Source: Atrichornis clamosus (taxonomy: Eukaryota > Chordata > Aves > Passeriformes > Menuridae). Taken from it: DNA of 64,000 bases. The stretch covers positions 186,001 to 250,000 of the forward strand of contig WBMZ01009460.1 in the NCBI GenBank assembly GCA_013400975.1, written 5' to 3'. Below the pieces are notes generated by a model, which saw only the letters and a program-made list of their open reading frames with translations, searched no databases and had not been told where the DNA came from. A program made the position numbers and the translations under genes. Shown piece by piece: positions 1 through 11,679 of the stretch (positions within the stretch are counted from its first letter, which is position 1; every line of letters begins with the position of its first letter).

Positions 1-1615
1 GCCACAGGAGGGGACAAAGAGAGTGGGAGTGATGTCCCCTGTTCATCCCCAGCCGCACCCACCCCCTCGTGCCACAGGGACTGGAAATTTATAACTGTGT
101 GTTGGAGGGAGAGAAGGCATCCATCAGACAAGAGTTCCCTTGCACTAAAGGTCCTCTTCAGTGGGAAGAAGGGAGGGAAAGAAAGATTTCAGGACACCAG
201 CAAGCAGCAAAGGGCATCTCATTCAAAAAGTGCCCAGGGGTTTCATTGCGCAAAGCAAAAATAAAAGACACCCCTTTAAGATACAGTGAAAGGAAAAGCA
301 TGTTGGGGAGGAAGGGGAGGGGTTGTGGAAAGGGATGAGAGCAGCTGGAGAGGAATTCCAGCGGGACAGATAGGCAGTCACAAAGTCTGTTAATTATTTA
401 AAAAATAAACTAACACAGAAAAGGACGTCCTGGGGAGGAGGGGGAGGCAGAACCTCAGGGTACCCATCAATTATGCACAAACCAGCTCAGGGACACTGTG
501 AAAAAGGGTCCTGTGGGCACTGTCACGGAAATGTCACCAGAAGCTGGCCCCAACCCACCACCCGTGACACAGCACGGTACCTTCATGACCCTTTGTTACC
601 CTTGGCTTATTGTGCTTTGTAGCTTGAGTTGGTAGCCACAGGGGGAAACAAAGAGACACAAAGGCTTGGCAATGGTTTGTGTTTAATTGCATTGCAGCCG
701 CGTTTTCACCTGGCACTCCTGTGGCACGTCAGGAACGGGACAGCCTGGAGCCTCCCTCTGACTTTTTGAAACAGTGACCACAACAAACAGTTGGGTGTTA
801 AGCAGAAGCCAACTGCATCCATGTGGGTGCTGTCAGATCAAGGTAAGCAAAGCTACGAGGCAGGAGACGCAGCAAATAAATCTGTCCTTAACGATCACTT
901 TTTCTGACTGGAGCTTGGACTGATATGGAGCATCTCCTCCAGAACTGCAGAGTCCAAGTTCTTAACAGGATCAGGTCACACACACCACTCCTGGGGACTA
1001 CACAACATGGTTTTTCTTGGCTGAACAGCCACCTACACTGCTGGCTTTCAGATCTTTTTTTCCAAGAGCTCCATTAACAGAAAACCACCAAAACATGACA
1101 AAGTGGTAAAAGTATTTCTTCCCAGTTTTAATATTTTTCTTCTAATTTGAGCCTTGAAATGATATCCCAATATCTTTAGTACAGCCCTGGTCCAAAAAGC
1201 CTAAGCTTAAGAGAGGAAGAACCATCTCAGGTTCAAAGTGTGCATCCTGTGTACACTTCTGTTGTTTCTTATTATGATGAGAAAATAGAAAATATTCCCT
1301 AGAAACCAAAAGCACTAGCTTGTCTCATGCACATCATCAAATACACCCTGAACAATAAGAGGTTTGGCTCACAAATGGGTGTTTCTAGTTTCTGAATTCC
1401 ACTTTTTATCCTTGTCCTGGTTTTAAACCATGCTAAGCTTACAAGCTTGAAGACCCAAAACCTTACAAAATCTTAACCCACCCAAGTTGTCCTAATTCCT
1501 CCTATTCCTCCAGTCTTGGTTTATCCATGGACAAAATGCCTTTTATTTGCACTGAACTACTCCTTAAAACATACAGAAACATATAGCCTGCAAGCAAGAG
1601 GGGTGGTGTGTGTTT
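1..1615. other. Non-coding stretch, no gene recognised
   Basis: I see no gene, exon or identifiable repeat here. Open frames of up to 89 codons exist on the + strand near the left end and of 60-65 codons on the - strand; none has a recognisable domain. A short AT-rich patch lies at about 388-412. The string GCCACAGG followed by a purine-rich G/A run occurs at 1-23 and again, imperfectly, at 636-658. I regard this as compositional similarity, not a proven repeat. Confidence 0.6.
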
Positions 1616-1619
1616 GATA

Positions 1620-1990
1620 GAAACCACCCATATAAATGAAACCACAATTTTTACGATAAATCGGCAAACGGGCAAGCACGCAGAAACTGTATCTGCCATA
1701 ATGATTTATTTAAAATAAACAAATCCAGCTGTGGTAAAATAACGAGTTCTCTGCAAATACACACACAAATTCTGGCTATTTCATTAGGAACATATTAAAT
1801 CTAGTCCCTCAACTCCAGCCCTTGATGATAATTGAATACATATAGATGTACTGCAGAGGATTTGGTCCTGGTAATTTGCATAGCAGAAAATAATTACTCT
1901 GGCAATTAGATATAGTGCAACGTGCTGCTTTTTTATGTGCACCACAAATTTCTTCTGATGCTTTGGCATCACCCTTTAAGAAATTAATGA
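1620..1990. promoter_or_regulatory. Candidate conserved non-coding element with POU octamer
   Basis: This AT-rich stretch differs in texture from its CA/GA-rich flanks. It carries a perfect octamer (ATTTGCAT, 1874-1881), the recognition sequence of POU-family factors, a TAATTA homeodomain core at 1891-1896, and other AATT-type cores around 1829 and 1902. It has no repeat signature and no coding potential. Clustered homeodomain and POU motifs without repeats are typical of vertebrate developmental enhancers. Conservation itself could not be tested, so the element status is inferred. Confidence 0.3.
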
Positions 1991-1999
1991 AGCACCCTT

Positions 2000-3190
2000 C
2001 CTATTAATAGCACGATACAGTGGGTTCATGGTGGCTTGGGCCTCACATGTTCGGAGCTCTGCTTCACACACGTGTTTGGGATAACTTTTGTCCTTGTTGC
2101 TAGGGCTGGTGCTGAAAACCTCTTGCTGCCTTTAAATAGCCAGCTCCTTTGCTGGCAGTAGTGCTTTCCATTTGTTAGCTATTATATTGGCCATTTGTCC
2201 AGTTGTGCTACTCTTGTCCAGTGATCAACCACACAGTGCCAGGGCATCCTTCAGTTCAAGAGAAATAATCAGTTCGTTCCCCTCCTGTCCAGGCTATTTG
2301 TCCTGTCATACATGGGGATGGATGCATCTCTGACAGAGGAGAAAAGGTGCAGACTTGAATCTATTTCAGTGAGACTCCTCATCCCAGAATAAGCTTTAAA
2401 GCCCCCAGGTTTAGAAAAGGAGTCCCCAGCCATCAGCACGAGCAAAGGGAAGGATTAGGCAGAAGAGGAGCATCAAGGAAAACAAAGCCACAGAACAGAT
2501 TTTCAGGGCTGAGTTTTGTACAGCCAGAAAGCCCAGCCTTTTCTTCTCTAAAGGCATTTCCCTTTGAACATTGATCATAAAAGCCTGTGAGAAAGGCTTC
2601 TCTCCCTCTTGAGGCTGCTGCCTGAGCTACATCTGGCCCTGCTAGCAGCCTTCCCTGCATTCCAACCCTGAGCCTGTGCTAAAAGGCAGGAGATGCCTCA
2701 GGTTACTTCCAGCACCTCCGGATCTCCAGAGGGTATAGCTGCTCCAATGTTTAAAGATGGGAGGCATATATGATAAATTTTGATTAATCAAGTCAAGAAT
2801 TTGGATAAATATTTGAGAACCCATTTGTTACCAGTGCACAACTAATAATAAAGGGAGAACAGGGAAGAATCAAAGATGAAACCAGACAACCAGAAATGCA
2901 TGTGAGAGGTGCGACCATCACCATGGGGAACTTCTCTCCCCACCCAGACAGCTCCTGGTCCTGCTTCCTTACAACCTCAGAGCATTTTTCACTGGTGCTG
3001 CCATCGCTCTTGCCCTGCTGCCCTGTGCTGCCCCAGCTCCTCTCAGCTCTTGCCCAAAGCCATTTCTCTCTCCCCTGAGCAACCTCCCTTTTTCTGTTGT
3101 CCTTCACACTTCTGTTTTAACTGAGGTTTAGTCTACTTGCACAAACTACTGAGGGAAAAGATGGCCCACAAGTGAGGGTGACAGCCTGGG
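2000..3190. other. Non-coding stretch, no gene recognised
   Basis: Nothing is supported in this stretch. Overlapping short frames on both strands at 2793-3124 (up to 104 codons) come from a C/T-rich tract at about 2930-3090 that is poor in stop codons. They share the same DNA in several frames, as expected for compositional open frames rather than genes. Confidence 0.6.
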
Positions 3191-3196
3191 CAGGGG

Positions 3197-3275
3197 AGAG
3201 TCACATTCAATTCTCTCTGCCACTGACTTCTTGCCTAACCCTGGGCATCCTATCTCACCTCTTCCTGTCTACCAC
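3197..3275 (+). repeat. Probable MIR SINE remnant
   Basis: The order of words here follows the MIR core and its 3' flank: CTCTGCCACTGACTT at 3214-3228, then CCCTGGGCA at 3239-3247, then TCACCTCT at 3255-3262. In MIR the same words surround the sequence describing an accession-like CTGCCACT...GACC.TGGGCAAGTCACTT..CCTCT series. The copy is short and diverged, as expected for a SINE that spread early in amniote history. The match is from memory of the consensus, so the boundaries are approximate. Confidence 0.5.
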
Positions 3276-5060
3276 TGCCTTCTTCAAAGTCCTGCTCAGA
3301 GAAATCTGTTAAAAGCTCAAAACACTTTGAATTTGATGTTAGCCACCAGCCACTTCAAAAAATCGTGTCGATTTTGGCTGGATGTTCATCCTTGGAAACT
3401 GCAACTCTACCATCATCCAGAGCCAGACTCTGTGTTCTTCAGCAGGCAGTGGGTTTCTGCCTCCATTCCCAAGGGTCACAGCCAACACTGCAGTCTGACC
3501 CAGCTTCCATGGCCACACGCTGGGAGATGACCCTGCAGATGTGCTGCAGTTCTCCTGCAAGGAGCCCCAAACCCACCTGGAGGCCAGGCAGAGCCAGAAG
3601 GGTGGGACACGGCCACCCAACACTTTCTAGCACTGAGACCAACAGGCTGCTGCTGGCCCGTGAAAAGGAAGAGGAAAAATGCAACAAAAGACAAGAATAA
3701 AAAGACTTCCATTCCAAAGTACAATTTGGAAGAAGGCACCACTTTTTCTCAGGGTTAGGCTTTTTTCTTTTTCTCTCTTTGGCCTGGCTCACAGCTGCCT
3801 GCAGATCCCTTTCCTGGTTGCCTAGCAGGGCTAGCATTCATGGCAAGTTGAGGTACACCATGGATGCTCCCTGGAAGCAGCCTGCTATTTCCTACCCAGA
3901 TGTCTTTTATTTCAGTCAGTGTCATTACCTGAAGGGCAACACTAGCACTTTATTTCCATGGCTCTCATCTTTGGATAGACTAGTGACAACCTTGCCTTAC
4001 CTTCAGCTCTGCTGTACCCTCGATGAATAGCACACAAAAAATAATTCAAAACAAATCAAGAAGGCTAAACCTGTAAATCCTCCCATTCTGCAAGGCCAAA
4101 GGGTTATTTTACAAAGCACAAACACTCAGGCTACATAGTTCTGCTGAAGTGCCCTGTAACAGTCAAGAACAGCTGAAGCAATTAGCAAAGCCCCATCTCC
4201 TCCAAAGGCACAAACTCCACAGAAGGAATCAATAGGAAAACTTTACAATACAGAGCCCTTAGTTCAAGACACAGTTTAGGGATAAAGCCTTTAAAAGGCA
4301 GGGGGATAAGAAGCTAGGACTTGGGAAAAGTTTGAACTCTATGCTTGAATATCTGGAGGCCACAGAGTCATGTTTATCCCCATGTAAAATGTAAGACACC
4401 GATATTTGTTTCCTTCATCAAATAATTTGGAGTCCACTGACAGAACAGGCTAAATAAGAACTATACCTCTGAGCTATTTATATCTTCCTATTATTTAACT
4501 GAATAGTTTTAACTCTGAGATGTGCCAGAGCAGACACAGGGATAAAAGCTTCTGCAAACTTCTAACCCCAGGCTCTGCATTTGCAGGATATCTGACTGGA
4601 GATGATCCATCTCCTCCTGCTTAGTTTTTGAATGGGATTTGTGACATGTCCACTTGTCCAGGCAGGAGATTCAATTTGCTGATTCCTACAGTCACAGGTC
4701 TCTAAAAACTGCACTTTTTACAAACAAGAAAGGGAAAATATTCTCCTACACTTGCTGGCTACATGATGGATGGAGAGCCAGTTCAACCTCTCAAACATTT
4801 TGTATGGAATCTCATTAACAGAATTAGAATGCAGATTCCCAAAATACTGCCTGAAAGGCAAAACCTACCCAGAACTTTCAAATTTAGAAATTTCACCTTC
4901 ACAAGCCTGTATTTCACCTGAGAAGATGCTTTGTCTGTGCCTTTCATCATCATATAAGCACCTAACACCTTCACCACATAAAGCACTAAGAAAAGGATGT
5001 AGAGAAATATTGTGATTATAAAACTGATTTATTGTTTACTCTCACAGGCTGTAGTTGTTA
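3276..5060. other. Non-coding stretch with overlapping chance open frames
   Basis: Five or more open frames of 83-132 codons overlap on both strands between 3231 and 4030. None has a domain, and frames on both strands of the same DNA cannot all be genes, so I treat them as compositional. An AT-rich patch at about 4375-4515 (with CAAATAATTTGG-like and TATTTATAT-like words) could be a small regulatory element but has no clear signature. The rest shows nothing. Confidence 0.6.
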
Positions 5061-5063
5061 CTT

Positions 5064-5104
5064 CCACTGAATTCAATGGGAGTTTTGCCATTGACTTCAA
5101 TAGG
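5064..5104. repeat. Short imperfect hairpin, possibly an ancient repeat
   Basis: An arm ending in TTCAATGG (5064-5079) is followed by GAGTTTTG and then by an arm beginning CCATTGA (5088-5104). The second arm is close to the reverse complement of the first, giving an imperfect stem of about 16 bp. From memory, near-identical 'TCAATGGGAG...CCATTGACTTCAAT' strings recur in turtle, crocodile and bird DNA, which suggests an old dispersed family. I cannot name the family with confidence. Confidence 0.35.
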
Positions 5105-7055
5105 GTGGAGCAGAGCCAGAGACTTTTGTCTGTTAATTCCTTGTGGATCATTTACAGCTTTCCAAGCACCACTGCAAAAATAAACTTCAGATTTTTCAAA
5201 AACCACACACACACACAACAAAAAACCAACTGGAGTTAAAATGTGTATAAAAACCCAAAGAGAACCACTGGCATAACATCCCTACAGTATTTCAGAATAA
5301 CTCATTATTTACTCATTAAATCAGTAAATGACAGCTCCATTTCTCAGGATCAGCAGTGTGTGCATTTCTCACACCAGCAATCAAATTATTCATGAGCCAT
5401 GTAGATAATTTGCTCTTGAATATATAGATAAAGTTTAGGTACAATGAGTTGGGCTCAGGGCACAGAGACAGGGCCAAAAGTGAGCTGGGTAAAGTGACAG
5501 TGCTCTGGAGGTGCCAAGCACAGACATCCAGGCAGGGGAGGGAATCTCTCCTCTGGGTACCTTTCTGGTGTGGTTCAGTTGAACAACCCTGAGACGCCCA
5601 AGGCCCTGGTAAGGGAGAGAGATCAGGCTATAGAGAATAACCAGCCTCATTAAGAAGATATTCAGGGAGTCAAAAAAGGGAGAAAAGGTGAAAACTCATG
5701 CACCCCGTATTTCTCCCACCTTTAAGGTGGCTCTCCAGTCTCAAATAGCACAGTAACAAAACTCAACATTAGGATTGAGTTTGTGCACTTTTGCACACCA
5801 TTGTCACATGTTTTCAGACAGAACTCACATGAAACTAAATATTTTCCCTGCAGAAGCATGGGAAATGTCACTCTTTTCCAAATTTCCACCAAAGAGTCAA
5901 AAACTACAGCCCTGGACTAAAATGGGGCAACGTTCCTGGACTAACCTCCACCATCTTTCTGAACTGATTCTCATGTCAACTGCTTGGGAAAAGTAGGACT
6001 AAGACAAAGGGGAGCTGAAAGCCTGGGGCTTGAATGGAAACTATAAAAGGAACAAAAGTAGCAGCAACAAAACTCCAAGGACTCCTTTGGCACCCAAGGA
6101 GGAAGCTTAAAATACAGCCAGCGTCTCTCAGCCTTTTTTCCCCTATCTTGGTCTAAAAAAAAGAAAGAAAAGAGACAGCTCTTCGAAACAATCTCTTTCT
6201 GTGTAAGCTATTGCCAGAGTCTGAGAGAATAAGCCAGGGTTTCTGTGCCAGCCCATTCACATGGCCAGGTGAAAAGAAACTCATTCCTTTACAGCCTGTG
6301 CTGCCCCACACAACATCTGCTGAGAAAGTGGGATGGGAAACACCAAAAAGGGGAGAAGAGAACAGCCGAGGCCTTCAGGTTAGAAGGGCAGGCTGTTCCC
6401 ACCAGGGAGCCCCTCTTTCACTCGCAGACAACTGCTGCATTTGACATTTCAATGGGAACTGAGGCAGAGCAGGAGGGAGGGCGATGGAGGAGGGGGCGGT
6501 GGGAGAGCACATAAAGGGACCGGAGTGAGAAAGGCGAGGAGACAAAAATTCTGCATCTCTTTCATTTCTGCTTTCAGGGTTTTTTTTCTCTACCATAATA
6601 TGACAGTCAGGAGAAAGAAGAGAGTTTCTTTTAAAATCATGCAGATAGGCAGAGAGCGTTGGTGCTGCTAAAAACTTCTAGATGAATCAATTTTATGGGG
6701 CTTACAGAGCAAAAAAAATTTTTTTTTGGTCATCTCTTTTTTTGTTTGTGTTTTCAATGAGAAGGAAAAAGGATTTACATAAAATAAACAAAAAGAATGA
6801 ATAGCAGCAAACCCTGCCATGGGCACCAACAGTGGATGCTTTTAGAAGAGTTACATGAACATTGTTTCAGTGTTCAGCATTGTCTGAGGGTTCAACACAG
6901 ACACATTCATCCTGGGAAGTAATTCTGGGGTCCTGATCACTCCATACAAACCCCTCAATGAGGACTGCATGCTTTTTTAAATCTGCTTTATGGAAACTTT
7001 CATCCAAACACATCAGAGTAATTTTGTAAAGGCTTCAAAGAAGCCCTATGCCATG
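5105..7055. other. Non-coding stretch with simple-sequence patches
   Basis: There is no gene evidence. Simple sequence includes a short CA tract at about 5205-5218, an A/G-rich tract at about 6154-6176, and an exact A8T9 run at 6711-6727, which is nearly self-complementary. The 6211-6671 interval has overlapping short frames on both strands caused by a purine-rich tract (6460-6545). Confidence 0.6.
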
Positions 7056-7059
7056 AAAG

Positions 7060-7195
7060 GGTATTATCTCCATTTTACAGAACAGGAAACTGAGGCCCAG
7101 AGGGAATCACGCAGGCAGCATCCAGAAATGAATCACTGGCAAAGCCTGGAATAAAACTGGTTCCCTGGAGCACCACGCTCTTCTGCAGTGAATGC
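7060..7195 (-). repeat. MIR SINE remnant, reverse orientation
   Basis: Read on the + strand this begins with TATTATCTCCATTTTACAG (7063-7081) and continues GGAAACTGAGGCCCAGAG (7085-7102). This is the reverse complement of the hallmark MIR segment in which a CTCAGTTTCC word is followed by CTGTAAAATGG and ATAATA. Further words match in order: AATCACTGGCAAAGCCTGGA at about 7131-7150 and GGAGCACCACGCTCTTCTGC at 7168-7187, the latter corresponding to the tRNA-like head. It is the best preserved old SINE in the window. Confidence 0.85.
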
Positions 7196-7557
7196 AGAAA
7201 TGGCCTTGGCTGAGTAAGAGTCTCTCCGCTGGGTTTTATGTCAAGCCCAAATATGCAAACCACAAATAATACAAGCAAGGCTCGAACCAAAATAGTGCTT
7301 TCATATCTACAATCAATGGGTATGGATTCACAGAGAACACAGTCCATGTGCTGGGAAGCATGGAGGAACCTTTCAGCATTTGGTGAGGGGATAAGAAAAA
7401 CAGCCAAGGTGGGAAGTTGACAGGGGAGAGCTCAGGAACAGCTTCCTTGAGGGAAACTCAGGGAGGTTAGGGGAATCCTCAGGAGACTGGGGTGAAGCTG
7501 GCGTTCCACTTCCACAAACCAAAATGAGAAATGAGATATTACACCCACAGTTCACAG

Positions 7558-7675
7558 ATCATAGAATGGTTGGGATTGGAAGTGATTTTAAAGATCATCT
7601 TGTTCCAACCCCTCTGCCATAGTCAGGGACACCTTCCATGAGACCAGGCTGCCCAAAGCCCCATCCAGCCTCACT
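7558..7675 (-). repeat. CR1 LINE 3' fragment, reverse orientation
   Basis: The + strand reads ATCATAGAATGGTTGGGATTGG (from 7559, quoted in part), then AAAGATCATCTTGTTCCAACCC and CAGGCTGCCCAAAGCC. This is the reverse complement of the avian CR1 3' end. CR1 elements are non-LTR retrotransposons that are usually cut short at their 5' ends on insertion; only about 115 bp remain here. The inserted copy cannot encode protein. It is one of the main clues that the DNA is avian. Confidence 0.95.
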
Positions 7676-8739
7676 GCTTTTCTCAGTAAGGATTCCCATG
7701 GATTCCCCTTAGTAAGGGAGGCAAGAAACCACAGGGCTTGCAGGATTAACACCAGGCTCAACACTCAACACACGCTGTGCAGCAGCCAGGGGTGTGTGTT
7801 ATTTGCTTGGGATGAGGGTCACACACAGCAGAGAATCTCCAAAAAGCCACAAAGCCCTCAATGTCTGGGCTATAACTCAGGATTGAGGATTAAGAGGTTA
7901 AAATGCTTTGTGTTCAGCTGGAATCAGTCTAGAGAGAGTTCAGCATCACTTACCCTTTTGTGTGTCAAAAATAGCCAATCTTTGATCCTTCTTGACTGCT
8001 GTGACTCAATATTACTTCCTTTCTGTCTCTGCTCCCCTCTACACACATACCAGTGGGATCCTGTTAAAGGGCCAGTTTGCACTGGGACAGATTTAAGGGT
8101 GATGAAACAAAGCCACAGGTGCTTCTCAGTCGCCCTGGTCAGCGTGGGATGGGTCACACATCCCAGTGACCAAGTGCCACCTGGGCCTTCTTCCTACCAG
8201 CCCAGCCTCGTGGCTGTACCCATGGCTCTCCAGGTCTTCCAACTTCTGCAGTGTCCATTTTCACTCTTTTGCATGTCACAAGCAGCTGAAAATCCATAAG
8301 GTCCATCAGAAGGCAGAGAGAGAACTTGCCAAACAATTTGGAGCAGTTTGGAGGGTTTTGTTTCAAGTCAGAAGACTCCCTACAGACACCTCTGAATTGC
8401 ATGTCTCTATTTTCTAGCTGCAAAAAAGAAAAAAAAAAAAAAATTACCCACACAAGCGACACATATTGAAACCCTGTGGGGAAGACAAAGCTGCAAAGTA
8501 CCAGTGAGAGGTTAAACCTCTCCCTGGTGCCTCACAACCAGCTGTCAGGGAGAAGACAACAAGAGATAGAGAAGGACATTTTTTCCTCACTATAAATAAA
8601 GTTACCCATATTATTATTGCAGTTATAAAGTTAGGGAAGTTTCCTATATCCCAATATATCCCCTCCCCATACTTTAATTGCCAGAAGTAACTAACTGAGT
8701 GAAAACAGAGCAGAGCCACCAAGGCTCTCTCAGGTGAGG
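7676..8739. other. Non-coding stretch, no gene recognised
   Basis: The longest frame, 167 codons at 7796-8299 on the + strand, has no recognisable domain and is overlapped by antisense frames. A short A-rich run lies at about 8421-8441. An AT-rich patch with TTATTATTG at about 8608-8620 is not distinctive enough to call. Confidence 0.55.
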
Positions 8740-8740
8740 A

Positions 8741-8763
8741 GGACAAGTCCTGAGGACAAGTCC
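8741..8763. promoter_or_regulatory. Candidate p53-family response element
   Basis: Two identical decamers, GGACAAGTCC, lie at 8741-8750 and 8754-8763, separated by TGA. Each matches the p53 half-site RRRCWWGYYY at all ten positions. Two half-sites with a spacer of 0-13 bp is the established architecture bound by a p53, p63 or p73 tetramer. The pair may have arisen by a 13 bp tandem duplication. No promoter is visible nearby, so if functional it would act as a distal site. Sequence match is seen; binding is inferred. Confidence 0.5.
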
Positions 8764-9505
8764 ATCCACCTCCTGCCATAGGGGGCTGAAGACACCTCCC
8801 TGTGTCCAGTGCTGAGAGGTTTCACTGTTCTGGCTGCCACGTTTTGTAACACACACTCAGACACCAGATATCCACGGGGTAACACTGAGTAATGTGCTGG
8901 CTGCTCTCTGCCTCGCTGAAAGGGTGATAAGAGTCAGCCAGAGATAGTCCTGCTTCCCAAATTAGATAGCTAAATGATCAGGCCCTTAGAAAAATAACAC
9001 CACAAGCCCTTCCCCACCATCACCTTTCTACTCACAGATAAGTACTGAGCATTGCTCAGGCAACATTAACTGCAGCCTCAGCCTCCAGTCTTTAAAAAGT
9101 CATGACTCAGACAAGATCACAAAATTGGTTTAGATGTAACACGACTTTTTCCATTAACAAGCTCATTTGAATGAACTTTGGGTTTTCTCCTCACTGCTGG
9201 ACTTGAAATGGGTTTTAAAACTGAAAATGTGATCAAGAGACAAGTTGCTGTTCCTGCAGCTGTTGGACTTCAGTGAAATATTTCCATTTGCAGGAAAGGT
9301 ACAACTTATTCCCAGCCAAGAGATGTGGCGACAATGTGTCTCTGTCAGAAGCATTCCTCAGGCTAAGTGAGGCGTCTTCTCTGCCCTCGGCTCAAGCCAA
9401 GTTTTTAAGTTCTAGTTCATATATATTCCCCCCAAAATAACCGCCTCAGAGTCACAGAAGTGTGTTAGCTCAAAGCACTGCTTGATGATGAATTTGCTTT
9501 GCTGC
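8764..9505. other. Non-coding stretch, nothing recognised
   Basis: No coding, repeat or RNA signal was recognised. Short - strand frames (60-63 codons) are at chance level. Confidence 0.6.
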
Positions 9506-9509
9506 AGCA

Positions 9510-9578
9510 GTTGATCCATGTACTCACACCAACAACTTGTGGGTCCCTTCCAACTCAGGGTATTCTCTGATTCTGTGA
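9510..9578 (+). repeat. CR1 LINE 3' fragment
   Basis: The segment CTTGTGGGTCCCTTCCAACT (9535-9554) followed by GGGTATTCTCTGATTCTGTG (9558-9577) is the extreme 3' end of an avian CR1, including its degenerate octamer tail. Only about 70 bp is recognisable, so the left boundary is approximate. The sense strand is the + strand. Confidence 0.85.
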
Positions 9579-10755
9579 CCTGATTTTGAACAATAATTTC
9601 TGGCAGAGGCAGGGCAGGTGCCCAAGTGGGTGATGATGAGAAGCAATGACACCTGGACTCATCACTGCTATTTGGTTCAGGGCATCAGAACCAAGATCCT
9701 GAGACATTTGTCCCCTACTTTGAAATCCCTCCCAGTGGCTGTGGTAGGGGCTGGTCCTAGAAACAATCAAGCAGGGACCTCAGATGGTTCAGGCTGCTTG
9801 AAGCTGTGTTTATGTCCAAGGTCCTGTCCCCAGTGCCCTCTTCCACAGTAAGGAACGTAGACATGCCTCAAGTGGGCACTGAAATAGGGTGGAAGGTTAG
9901 TTATGGGGAAGAAAAAAAAAAATCACCCTGTAAATACGTCCAAAAGGAAAAGCATTAAGAAATTGACAATAACAGGACTCTGGATTTGGAATTTTTGACA
10001 CTCATTAGCTTTTCTCTGCCTTGGACATAAAACATTGTAGAGCTACACCTCCCAAAATCAACAAAGATCTGTGGTTCACCACACCCTGAAGACCAAGCTG
10101 ATCATGAAATTGAGGTCAGATTTCAGCCGAGCCTTCCTTGAGCACAGGAGCATCAGTGCACTGCACCAGTTCTGGTATCAGCAAGCTCCTGGACCAAGGA
10201 CCATTTTTGTACAGCTCTTAGCACCAGCTTAACACCATTTAATTTTCCATCCCAAAAGGAAAGCTTTGGTTTGCCAGAAAATTCTGGGCAGTACCACACC
10301 ATTGGGAGGCCTGTGAGCGGCAAGTGCGGAATTTGGAGCCTTCTCCACCTATGGCTCCTTAGTCACACCCTGAGAAATGGGGGTGGGGGAATAATCAGAG
10401 AACAAATGTAAAATAAAAATATAACAAAGTCACCTGTAAGATGTTCATAGGTACTTTACCTGCTTGCTGGTACAATTAGCAATTTTTTCAAGTGAATTTA
10501 GAGCAGATGAAAGCCCTGAAGGGTAAAGGCTGCTAACTTTGCTTCCCACCTACCCATCCGTTCCAGAAATAAATCTAGTGGGTTTGGAAACAGCTCCTTC
10601 CCCACCTCTAACCACAGGCTTGACAGTCCCCGCCAAGCCTCTCCATTTCATTAGTTCCTGGATCTTTCACACACATGCAACTATTCACACACACACACTT
10701 ACAGACCTGACAGGTAGAATTACTCCCTCCTTCTGCAGCCCTCCTAATTGCCTCC
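9579..10755. other. Non-coding stretch, no gene recognised
   Basis: No gene evidence. A run of A residues lies at about 9911-9921. A moderately AT-rich patch at about 10405-10530 (containing CAATTAGCAATTTTTTC, 10475-10491) resembles the start of the enhancer-like block that follows. A short CA tract lies at 10688-10700. Confidence 0.55.
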
Positions 10756-10759
10756 CCTG

Positions 10760-11480
10760 GGCTCCTGTGGAGTGCAAACGTCACTGGCTAAATATTAAGT
10801 TCGTGCAGTGCCACCGTTACGCCTTTCATTAGAGCGATATCTGCCTCACAGCTCAGCCTCCACACTGCTTCTCATTTCACTGCTAGGACCCACAAGTAGC
10901 CCTGCAACCCTCCAGCCCGACTTTAAATCATTATGCCAATTGCTCTCAGCTATTTAAAGATAATTTTCTCAGGGAACCACTTGAAAGTGGATAGTGATAT
11001 TTCTTTAAAAACAAGACTGTGGGTTTTTTAAAACACATTTTGTTTTTCTAAAAGCACAGTTTACATGTGCTTTTTCTTGACAACTTTCTCAGAAATTATT
11101 GCTAATTCAAGACCTAATACATTCAATATCATTAAAACAGAGTCATAAGGGTTATTAGGAGGTTTACAATATTTACCGTCTTAAATCTCCACTGCTGGAG
11201 GCTTGTGATCACTCCATAGTCTCTGCATTTCTTTTCATTTTATTTTTTTGGAACAAAAGTAAATTTCACGGTGAATTTTCAAATACTAATTTACCCTTCA
11301 CAGAAGTGTTGTCTTCACAAGCTGCTGTTGTTTACGTCTCCTGAAATCCAAATGAAGATCCACGCCACCTGCAAGGAACAGCAATGATCTTAATTTGATT
11401 GGAGGAAGTATCAAGAGACAAATAAGCAACAAAAATAATTAGTATCAGCAGTTCCTTGTTTGTAAATTGGGACCTGCAAC
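10760..11480. promoter_or_regulatory. Candidate conserved non-coding element block
   Basis: About 700 bp of AT-rich, repeat-free sequence with many transcription-factor-like cores and no coding frame. Visible words include CTAAATATTAAG (10788-10799), TTTCATTAGAGCGATATCTG (10825-10844), TTACATGTGC (11062-11071), TAATTA at 11436-11441 and several TATTTA or AATATT cores. CpG is retained within AT-rich DNA (10800-10842), which is uncommon in decayed vertebrate DNA and fits purifying selection. Without an alignment this remains a candidate. Confidence 0.35.
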
Positions 11481-11679
11481 ACTTTCTCCTGAGTTCAGGA
11501 TGCAAACCAGCTCTACCCAAAGACGACCTTTTAAACCTCATCCCCAGAAGTGATAGGACTTTAAAAATTGAAGGAACAGCAGAGAGGCAGAAGAAACTGT
11601 GGAAGAAGTGGACTTAACCAGAGAAAAATGGGAAAATGGAAAAAATAAATAAATCTGACTTCTGCTGGCTGTGGATTAC

